This document shows positions 33,864 through 46,073 of a DNA stretch of 46,073 bases, piece after piece (the stretch's first letter is position 1; every line of letters begins with the position of its first letter). The position numbers and the translations under genes were made by a program. Source of the stretch: Rhodoplanes roseus (GTDB taxonomy: Bacteria > Pseudomonadota > Alphaproteobacteria > Rhizobiales > Xanthobacteraceae); the NCBI RefSeq assembly GCF_003258865.1, contig NZ_NPEX01000016.1, positions 1-46,073 on the forward strand. The letters run 5' to 3'. Below the pieces are notes generated by a model. That model saw nothing but the letters and a program-made list of their open reading frames with translations. It did no database searches and had not been told where the DNA came from.

Positions 33864-35285
33864 TCAGGGCAGGGCGGCCGCGATCGTCGCCGCGAGTCCG
33901 TGCAGCCTGGCGTTGCGGGCGCGCAGGTGCTTCACCAGGTCGCGGGCCTCCCGCAACACCGGCTCGGGATCGAAGGCGAGGATTTTTCCGCCCTCGACCA
34001 GGACGCGACCATCGACCACCACCGTGTCCACGGTCGAGCCGGACGCGCCGAACACGAGCTGTGTCAGCGGATCGTTCAGCGGCGTCCAGAACGGGGCCGT
34101 GAGATCGTGCAGCACGAAATCGGCCGGTGCACCGGGGATGATGCGGCCGAGGCCGTCGCAGCGCATCACGGCGGCTCCGCACAGGGTGGCCATGGTCAGG
34201 GCATCTGTCGTGGTCGGCCAGCGCCGGCGGTCGGACTCGCCCGGCCGCTGCAGCATCACGGCGATCCGCATCACCTCGTGCAGGTCCAGATTGTCATTGG
34301 TCGACGCGCCGTCGGTTCCGAGCGCGACCCGCATGCCGGCCGCCAGCATGCGAGCGACCGGCGAAATTCCGGCGCCGAGCTTCAGGTTGCTCTCCGGATT
34401 GTGGACCGCGATGGCGCCCCCCGCCGCCATGCGGGCGATGTCCTCGTCACCGATCCAGATGGTGTGTGCGCAGGAGAGCCGTCCGGTGAGGAGGCCGAGC
34501 CGCTCCAGATGGGCCACCATGGTGGTGCCGTAGCGCGCCTGCGCGATCTCGGCCTGCACCCGCGTCTCCAGCAGGTGCATGTGGACGGCGGTGTCGTGCC
34601 GCTCGGCGATGTCGCGCACCGCCGAGAGAAGCGCGTCGCTGCAGCGGCTCGGATTGGACGGCGCGGGACACAGGCGGACGCGTCCGCCAGCGGCGCCGTC
34701 GTGCCGCGCGATGGCGTCCTCGATCAGGGCCAGGCTGTCGGCGAGCGGCGGCGGCGTCAGCGGGTTGTGCTCGGCGACCGAGTCCGGAAGGCCCCCCGGC
34801 GGATCGATGTCGGAGTAAGGCTCGTCGAAGATCCGCAGCGCCACCAGGGCTCGCAGCCCCGACGTGTCGTAGGCGTCCACGACCGCATCCACGTCCGCGG
34901 CCGCAAAGCCCTGCTCGGGAAAATGGTCGACCACGGCGGTCGTGCCGTTGCGCAGATGCTCGATACAGCCGAGCAGACAAGACAGACGGATCTCGTCGGC
35001 GCTGCGGCCTGCCGTATCGGCCTGATTCAGCCACATGAAGGCCGGGTGGCTGAGCACGTCGCCCGTGCCCTTCAGCACGTTGAGCGGTGAATGCGTGTGC
35101 GCGTTGACGAGGCCCGGGATCAGCAGCCGGTCACGGCCGTCGATCACCCGCATGTCCGGCTCGACCGTGGCGGCCGGCGTACGAACCTCCGCGATGCGGG
35201 TGCCGGCGACCAGGACGTCCTTGCGGGCTGGTGCGGACGCGGCATCGAGCACGAGCACGTCGCGGACGAGAAGGCGGTCGGTCAT
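33864..35285 (-). CDS. ATZ/TRZ-type amidohydrolase B (paralogue of amidohydrolase A)
   Basis: 473 residues from ATG 35285. Same motif series as amidohydrolase A: NAHTHS with His63 and His65, HPAFMWL, HMHLLET, CAHTIWI, NPESNLKLGAG and GTDGASTNDN. Alignment by eye holds over the whole length, so the two arose by duplication or joint transfer, and may act on related substrates or successive steps. It is transcribed apart from the main operon and lies immediately next to the amidase gene, tail to tail. Confidence 0.87.
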   Translation of the reverse strand: MTDRLLVRDVLVLDAASAPARKDVLVAGTRIAEVRTPAATVEPDMRVIDGRDRLLIPGLVNAHTHSPLNVLKGTGDVLSHPAFMWLNQADTAGRSADEIRLSCLLGCIEHLRNGTTAVVDHFPEQGFAAADVDAVVDAYDTSGLRALVALRIFDEPYSDIDPPGGLPDSVAEHNPLTPPPLADSLALIEDAIARHDGAAGGRVRLCPAPSNPSRCSDALLSAVRDIAERHDTAVHMHLLETRVQAEIAQARYGTTMVAHLERLGLLTGRLSCAHTIWIGDEDIARMAAGGAIAVHNPESNLKLGAGISPVARMLAAGMRVALGTDGASTNDNLDLHEVMRIAVMLQRPGESDRRRWPTTTDALTMATLCGAAVMRCDGLGRIIPGAPADFVLHDLTAPFWTPLNDPLTQLVFGASGSTVDTVVVDGRVLVEGGKILAFDPEPVLREARDLVKHLRARNARLHGLAATIAAALP

Positions 35286-35359
35286 GTCGGGCCTGCGCGG
35301 TCGAGGGCGGGTGCGCAGGTGGGTGCAACAGGCGTGCCAGACGGCGGTCGGCGCGACGC

Positions 35360-36907
35360 TCAGCCGCCGTGGACGGCGGCCGCCTTGCGTGCGACCAGGC
35401 GCGGAACGCGCGGCGCCACCGGCAGAGCATCCGCGGCGTCTGTGACCTCGTCCGTGTCGTCGGAATCCCGGAGAGCGGACTTCGGCCGTTCACCGCACGG
35501 AATCTCCAACGTGCAATCGAGGCCGCTCGGGAGCCAGTCGAGCGTCACGCGACCGGCGATCTGCTGGTTGATGCTGGCCTCGAGAATCTTGGTGCCGAAG
35601 CCGCGCGACTCCGGCTTGCGGACCGGCGGGCCGCCCGTCTCGATCCAGCGCAGTGTCACGCGCTCGCCGTCGAACCGCCAGGCGACGTCCAGCGACCCGG
35701 TCTCGACCGACAGCGCGCCGTACTTCACCGAGTTGGTGGCGAGCTCGTGTAGCGCCAGCGCCAGCACCTGGGCCCGGTCGGGCGGGAGCGAGACGGTGGG
35801 TCCTTCGGTCGCCACACGCGGGCCGCCGCTGCGATAGGCCTCGAGCTCCTCGTCGACGAGACGGCGCACGTCGGCCCCCTCCCAGCGTGATTCGGAGAGC
35901 AGCGTGTGGGCCTGGGCGAGCGCGCGGATGCGGCCTTCCACGGCGGCCGCGTAGGCCTGCGGATTGCTCGCCGCGGTGAGGCGCACGATCGCCTGCACGA
36001 TGGCGAGCGCATTGCGGGCCCGGTGATCGACCTCGCGGGCGAGCAGGAGCTGGCGCTCCTCGGCCTGCTTGCGGTCGGTGATGTCGATGGTGACGCCGCT
36101 CACGCGAGCCACCGCGCCGGTCTCGTCGCGTGTCACCGCGGCGGCGCAGATGCACCAGCGCTGATCGCCGTCCGGCCGGACGATCCGGACCTCCATCTGG
36201 AACGTCTGCCGATCGGCGTCGGCCTGGAGAGTCTCGCGGAGGCGCGCCAGATCCTCCGGCACGATCATGGGCCGGACCGCATCGAAGGTCGGCCGGAACG
36301 TGTCGGGCGCCACGCCGAAGATGCGGAACTGGCCGGGATCCCAGATCGTCTCGCCGGTCCGCACGTCCCAGTCCCAGGAGCCCATCTGTCCGGCGGCGAG
36401 TGCGACGCTGCGCCGTCGCTCGCTCTCGCGCAGGCGTTCCGTCGACGCCTCGAGCTCCGCCGTGCGCTCCGTCACCCGCTGCTCCAGGCCGCGGGCCAGC
36501 GCCTCGAGCTGCCGCGTCTTGCGGAACAGATCGACGAAGACGCGGACCTTGGCGCGCAGCACTTCCGGAATGACCGGCACCGGCACGTAGTCGACCGCGC
36601 CCATCTCGTAGCCGCGCACCCGGTCCTCGTCGGAGAGGTGCACGGCCGAGATGAAGATGATGGCGGTCTGCTCGAACCGGGGATGGTCGCGGATCATGCG
36701 GGCGAGCTCGAAGCCGTCGAGCTCCGGCATGCAGACGTCGACCAGCACGACGGCGACGTCGGTGCGCAGCAGGTGGCGCAGCGCGTCGCGGGCCGAGGTG
36801 GCGGTGATCAGGCGCTCCCCCAGCTCGCGTAGGATCACCTCGTAGCTCATGAGCTTCGCGGGCTGATCGTCGACCAGCAGGATGTTGACCGGCTCGATGC
36901 TGTCCAT
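35360..36907 (-). CDS. REC-PAS-HWE sensor histidine kinase
   Basis: 515 residues from ATG 36907, 8 nt after the HAMP hybrid kinase gene. N-terminal receiver (residues 5-125) with Asp57 in LVDVCMPELDG; its usual conserved Lys is replaced (VDYVPVPV). A coiled coil (about 130-170) leads to a PAS domain (about 170-285) with IDITDRKQAE, then the HisKA_2/HWE phospho-acceptor region EVDHRARNALAIVQAIV (His near residue 295) and an HWE-type ATPase with ALHELATNSVKYGALS. HWE kinases feed the PhyR-NepR-EcfG general stress pathway in alphaproteobacteria. No transmembrane segment; cytoplasmic. Probably receives phosphate or a signal from the upstream kinase. Confidence 0.92.
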   Translation of the reverse strand: MDSIEPVNILLVDDQPAKLMSYEVILRELGERLITATSARDALRHLLRTDVAVVLVDVCMPELDGFELARMIRDHPRFEQTAIIFISAVHLSDEDRVRGYEMGAVDYVPVPVIPEVLRAKVRVFVDLFRKTRQLEALARGLEQRVTERTAELEASTERLRESERRRSVALAAGQMGSWDWDVRTGETIWDPGQFRIFGVAPDTFRPTFDAVRPMIVPEDLARLRETLQADADRQTFQMEVRIVRPDGDQRWCICAAAVTRDETGAVARVSGVTIDITDRKQAEERQLLLAREVDHRARNALAIVQAIVRLTAASNPQAYAAAVEGRIRALAQAHTLLSESRWEGADVRRLVDEELEAYRSGGPRVATEGPTVSLPPDRAQVLALALHELATNSVKYGALSVETGSLDVAWRFDGERVTLRWIETGGPPVRKPESRGFGTKILEASINQQIAGRVTLDWLPSGLDCTLEIPCGERPKSALRDSDDTDEVTDAADALPVAPRVPRLVARKAAAVHGG

Positions 36908-36915
36908 GGATCGTC

Positions 36916-42723
<5,808 letters not shown>

Positions 42724-43276
42724 GGCTTGCTCCTCGATGATACTCGGATCGAACGGCAGAGGACCTCGCGCGCACGAGACCGGCCCGCCGGGAAGCCCGC
42801 GCAGGAATACCGATTGTGCGAACGACGTGGGGCCCGTTCGGTTCCGTCGGACGACGTCAACGACCGAAACTTTCTGTGATTTCCATCGTGGGGCAGCACG
42901 GTTGAACCGCGGGCCAGGAGGCTCGTGACGGTGGGGCGGCTCGTTTCGACGCAGCCTTGCACGAGCGGCACGCGATGGGGTGGTACGGTGCTGCCGTCAC
43001 GACATGCCGCCGATTTTCGGCGGCAGGAGACTGGATGAGCCGGGCCGCATCTCTCTGGAGAATACCGGGCGGCCGGAGACACTGAACGACCATGGCCCCA
43101 TGCTCGTGCCCATTCGCGGCGTCATTATGAACGGGCCGATGTTGCCGGGCCCAGGCGGTGGCGCGGTTGTGTGAGGCCGCGCACGGAGCGATCGCCGCGA
43201 GCCGCGGGACAGTGCGGCTCGGTCGCGAATGCCGGCATCTCGCCGGGTCGCCGACGTCGTATCGCAGGAGCCCATC
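42724..43276. other. Divergent intergenic region between the kinase operon and a small membrane protein gene
   Basis: About 550 bp without a convincing gene. It holds the EcfG promoter firing leftward and a perfect hairpin with 9-bp stem (TGCCGCCGA at 43005-43013, TCGGCGGCA at 43017-43025, loop TTT) with no T-run after it. No other signal recognised. Confidence 0.5.
42821..42845 (-). promoter_or_regulatory. EcfG-type promoter of the HAMP kinase/HWE kinase operon
   Basis: Minus strand: GGAAC (42845-42841), 16 bp, CGTT (42824-42821). Exact consensus; start near 42813, about 90 nt before the ATG. It would drive the HAMP hybrid kinase and the HWE kinase together. Confidence 0.75.
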
Positions 43277-43660
43277 ATGACGACGAACGTTGCCGTCCGT
43301 CCGTTCACCGACCGTCTCGCCGGGCTGGCGCTCCACGCGCTGGTGTCCGGTCTGCCCATGGCCGTGTCGATCGTGCTGCTGACCCGCCTGGCCGGCTCGG
43401 GCTCGTACTCGGACGGCCCGGTCGGACCGATCGTCTTCACGCTCCTGTTCGTGATCTTGTCGGCTGGCTTCGAGGCCTGGGCCGGATCGCGATGGCGATG
43501 GCTCTACCCGGTCGGCGTCGGCCGCATCTGCTTCGACCGTGCGCTGTCGCCGTCCGAACGCTTCGAGCGCCTGCACCTCGATCCCACGATCTTTCGCCAC
43601 ACGCTCACCCAGCTCGCGATGGTCTCGCTGCTGGCCCTCGCCGTGCTGACGGTGCGGTGA
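43277..43660 (+). CDS. Small integral membrane protein, unknown function
   Basis: 127 residues from ATG 43277 with AGGAG 7 nt upstream. Helices near residues 18-36, 48-66 and 105-125, separated by a polar stretch (RICFDRALSPSERFERLHLDP) that probably lies in the cytoplasm. No family recognised. Its TGA is part of a 9-bp stem whose other arm contains the uvrB stop. Confidence 0.65.
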   Translation: MTTNVAVRPFTDRLAGLALHALVSGLPMAVSIVLLTRLAGSGSYSDGPVGPIVFTLLFVILSAGFEAWAGSRWRWLYPVGVGRICFDRALSPSERFERLHLDPTIFRHTLTQLAMVSLLALAVLTVR

Positions 43661-43685
43661 GGAGCCGAAGGGCGCGCCTCACCGC
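43654..43685. terminator. Inverted repeat over two convergent stop codons
   Basis: GCGGTGAGG (43654-43662) and CCTCACCGC (43677-43685) form a perfect 9-bp stem with a 14-nt loop. It contains the stop codons of both the small membrane protein gene and uvrB. No T-run on either side; a bidirectional terminator or mRNA 3' end protector is possible. Confidence 0.45.
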
Positions 43686-46073
43686 CGCTTCGGTTTGAAG
43701 CCGCCGCGCTGGCCGGGGCGGCCCATGGTGGAGCGCGGGCCGGAGGGCTTGTCGCCCGAGCGCTCGCCGTCGGGCGCGTCGCGGCCGTACGGGATCGACT
43801 CGACGCCGGGGCCCATCTCGTCCAGCGTCGGCTTTCGCGGGCGCTTGCTGTCCGGACGATGCACGCCGCGCTCGTGCCACAGCGCGATGCCCATCTCGTC
43901 GAGATCGGGCTTGTGCGGACGGGCGCGGGCCGGTCCCGCGGCGGCCCGCGCCTTCGCCAGGCTCACCACCTTGGCGGTCGGATCGTCCGTCACGGCGAGC
44001 TCGGTGGCGCGTAGGCGCTTGACCTCGTCGCGCAGGCGCGCGGCCTCCTCGAAGTTCAGGTCGGCGGCGGCCTCGCGCATGCGCACCTCGAGGTCGGCGA
44101 TGACGGTCTCGAAATTGTGCCCGATGGTCGCCGCGTCCTCGAAGCCGCCGGCGGCCGACAGTCCACCGCCGCGCCCGGTCGCGACCAGCACGTGATCACG
44201 TTCGTACGGGCTGTCCAGAATGTCGGCGATGCCCTTCTTGACGCTCTCCGGCGTGATGCCGTTCTCGACGTTGTAGGCCTGCTGCTTCTCGCGGCGCCGA
44301 TTGGTTTCCGCCATCGCCCGCTCCATCGAGCCGGTGATGTGGTCGGCATAGAGCAGCACCTTGCCGTCGACGTTTCGCGCCGCGCGGCCGATGGTCTGGA
44401 TCAGCGACGTCTCGCTGCGCAGAAAGCCTTCCTTGTCGGCGTCCAGGATGGCGACCAGGGCGCATTCCGGAATGTCGAGGCCTTCGCGCAACAGATTGAT
44501 GCCGACCAGCACGTCGAAGGCCCCGAGCCGAAGGTCGCGAATGATCTCGATGCGCTCGATGGTGTCGATGTCGGAGTGCATGTAGCGCACGCGAATGCCC
44601 TGCTCGTGCAGGTACTCGGTGAGATCCTCGGCCATCCGCTTGGTCAGCACGGTGACGAGCGCGCGGTAGCCGGCCTGCGCGACGACCCGCACCTCGCCGA
44701 CCAGGTCGTCGACCTGGGTGCGGGCGGGGCGCACCTCGACGGGCGGATCGATCAGGCCGGTCGGGCGGATCACCTGCTCGGCGAACACGCCGCCGGCCTC
44801 GCCGATCTCCCAGCCGCCCGGCGTCGCCGACACCGCGACGGTCTGCGGCCGCATGGCGTCCCACTCCTCGAAGCGCAGCGGCCGGTTGTCCATGCAGGAG
44901 GGCAGGCGGAAGCCGTACTCGGCGAGCGTCGCCTTGCGCCGGAAGTCGCCGCGATACATGCCGCCGATCTGCGGCACCGTGACGTGACTCTCGTCGACGA
45001 AGACGAGCGCGTTGTCGGGCACGTACTCGAACAGCGTCGGCGGCGGCTCGCCCGGCAGGCGGCCGGTGAGGTAGCGCGAGTAGTTCTCGATGCCGGCGCA
45101 GCTCCCGGTCGCCTCCATCATCTCGAGATCGAACAGGGTGCGCTGCTCCAGCCGCTGCGCCTCCAGGAGGCGCCCGGCGTCGGTGAGCTGGCCGAGCCGC
45201 CAGCGCAGCTCCTTCTTGATGCCGTCGATGGCCTGGAGAAGAGTCGGGCGCGGCGTCACGTAGTGCGAGTTGGCGTAGATTTTCACGAAGGCCAGCTCGT
45301 CGGTCTTGTGGCCGGTGAGGGGATCGAACTCCTCGATGCTCTCCACCTCGTCGCCGAACAGATTGACGCGCCAGGCACGGTCCTCGTAGTGGGCCGGGAA
45401 GACGTCGACGGTGTCGCCGCGCACCCGGAAGGTGCCGCGGGAAAAATCGGGCGTGCGCTTGTAATGCAAAGCGACGAGGTCGCCGATCAGCCGGCGCTGG
45501 TCGATGCGGTCGCCGCGCTTGAGCGTGAACGTCATGGCCGAGTAGGTCTCGACCGAGCCGATGCCGTAGATGCACGACACCGAGGCGACGATCACGACGT
45601 CGTCGCGCTCCAGCAGGGCGCGCGTCGCCGAGTGGCGCATGCGGTCGATCTGGTCGTTGATCGAGGATTCCTTCTCGATATAGGTGTCGGTGCGCGGGAC
45701 GTAGGCCTCGGGCTGGTAGTAGTCGTAGTAGCTGACGAAGTACTCGACCGCGTTGTCCGGGAAGAAGCTCTTGAACTCGCCGTAGAGCTGCGCCGCCAGC
45801 GTCTTGTTGGGGGCCAGGATGATGGCCGGGCGCTGCGTCGCCTCGATCACCTTGGCCATCGTGAAGGTCTTGCCGGAGCCGGTGACGCCGAGCAGCACCT
45901 GGGTGCGGTCGTGGCGGCCGATGCCCTCGACCAGGTCGGCGATGGCGGTCGGCTGGTCGCCCTTGGGCTCGAACTCCGACTTCACGACGAGGCGGACGCC
46001 GCCCTCGTGATGATCACGGGGGTGGGCGTGTCGGTGGCGGGCGCGCAGTCGCCGGCTCCGGCCCGGATCGGTT
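43679..46073 (-). CDS. uvrB: Excinuclease ABC subunit B (UvrB), N-terminus outside the window
   Basis: The frame is open to the right edge. A GTG at 45985 would give 768 residues, but the codons just upstream ([10 protein letters not shown]) supply the first conserved strand of the family, so the true start is probably outside. UvrB is the DNA-loading helicase-like subunit of nucleotide excision repair, working with UvrA and UvrC in the cytoplasm. Counting from that GTG: Walker A GVTGSGKT (33-40), the beta-hairpin [17 protein letters not shown] (about 87-103), helicase motifs [11 protein letters not shown] and QTIGRAARN, and a UVR motif near residue 640 ([23 protein letters not shown]). The C-terminus is extended by a basic, low-complexity tail of about 80 residues. 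Confidence 0.95.
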   Translation of the reverse strand, partial: TDPGRSRRLRARHRHAHPRDHHEGGVRLVVKSEFEPKGDQPTAIADLVEGIGRHDRTQVLLGVTGSGKTFTMAKVIEATQRPAIILAPNKTLAAQLYGEFKSFFPDNAVEYFVSYYDYYQPEAYVPRTDTYIEKESSINDQIDRMRHSATRALLERDDVVIVASVSCIYGIGSVETYSAMTFTLKRGDRIDQRRLIGDLVALHYKRTPDFSRGTFRVRGDTVDVFPAHYEDRAWRVNLFGDEVESIEEFDPLTGHKTDELAFVKIYANSHYVTPRPTLLQAIDGIKKELRWRLGQLTDAGRLLEAQRLEQRTLFDLEMMEATGSCAGIENYSRYLTGRLPGEPPPTLFEYVPDNALVFVDESHVTVPQIGGMYRGDFRRKATLAEYGFRLPSCMDNRPLRFEEWDAMRPQTVAVSATPGGWEIGEAGGVFAEQVIRPTGLIDPPVEVRPARTQVDDLVGEVRVVAQAGYRALVTVLTKRMAEDLTEYLHEQGIRVRYMHSDIDTIERIEIIRDLRLGAFDVLVGINLLREGLDIPECALVAILDADKEGFLRSETSLIQTIGRAARNVDGKVLLYADHITGSMERAMAETNRRREKQQAYNVENGITPESVKKGIADILDSPYERDHVLVATGRGGGLSAAGGFEDAATIGHNFETVIADLEVRMREAAADLNFEEAARLRDEVKRLRATELAVTDDPTAKVVSLAKARAAAGPARARPHKPDLDEMGIALWHERGVHRPDSKRPRKPTLDEMGPGVESIPYGRDAPDGERSGDKPSGPRSTMGRPGQRGGFKPKRR

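Noticed and set aside
43005-43025. Perfect 9-bp hairpin as a terminator
   Set aside because: No T-run follows on either strand and no gene ends nearby.

Overview
The window is GC-rich (roughly two-thirds G+C by eye), densely coded DNA from an alphaproteobacterium, most likely of the order Hyphomicrobiales. Pointers to that are three DUF1236 genes, an HWE-family histidine kinase, a YcjF-type gene, a MurA-linked small basic protein, and promoter motifs of the alphaproteobacterial general stress sigma factor EcfG (GGAAC-N16/17-CGTT). Genus cannot be fixed from this sequence. No prophage, insertion sequence or CRISPR array is visible.

Layout. 1-3.3 kb: the 3' part of a YcjF/DUF697 membrane protein and a membrane-bound hybrid histidine kinase. 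3.4-6.4 kb: a divergent SDR oxidoreductase/ArsR regulator pair with overlapping promoters, a two-domain rhodanese and a DEDDh exonuclease. 6.4-10.4 kb: an acetate-uptake locus (DUF485, ActP symporter, cNMP/CBS/DUF294 regulator, DnaQ-like exonuclease). 10.8-12.6 kb: a TerC membrane protein behind a leader with two competing hairpins, and an orphan MT-A70 methylase. 12.8-18.3 kb: small envelope and hypothetical genes, including three DUF1236 paralogues and a frameshifted DUF3072 gene. 18.4-20.1 kb: murA, a small basic protein and tRNA-Thr(GGT). 20.1-20.8 kb: a gene-poor stretch with a perfect 26-bp tandem duplication. 20.8-24.8 kb: a CDF metal transporter, a PNPOx-like stress protein, a chemoreceptor and a small membrane protein.

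24.8-35.3 kb is the most distinctive metabolic block. A tightly packed eight-gene operon encodes a GntR/FCD regulator, an NMT1-type binding protein, an ABC ATPase, two different permeases, an ornithine-cyclodeaminase-like enzyme, an ATZ/TRZ-type amidohydrolase and a dihydroorotase/hydantoinase-like cyclic amidohydrolase. A divergent isochorismatase-fold amidase and a second ATZ/TRZ-type amidohydrolase lie beside it. Together these suggest import and stepwise hydrolysis of a small nitrogen heterocycle: deamination, ring opening, N-carbamoyl cleavage, then processing of the amino or imino acid. The substrate is not identifiable from sequence alone.

35.4-42.7 kb holds a signalling pair: a soluble hybrid kinase with nine roughly 92-residue HAMP-type repeats, and a REC-PAS-HWE kinase 8 nt downstream. 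43.3-46.1 kb has a small membrane protein and uvrB, which runs off the right edge.

Five exact EcfG-type promoter matches lie in the correct orientation upstream of five stress-plausible genes or operons: the first hybrid kinase, DUF1236 genes 1 and 2, the PNPOx-like gene, and the HAMP/HWE kinase pair. The window therefore appears to hold a scattered part of the general stress regulon, including kinases that could feed it.
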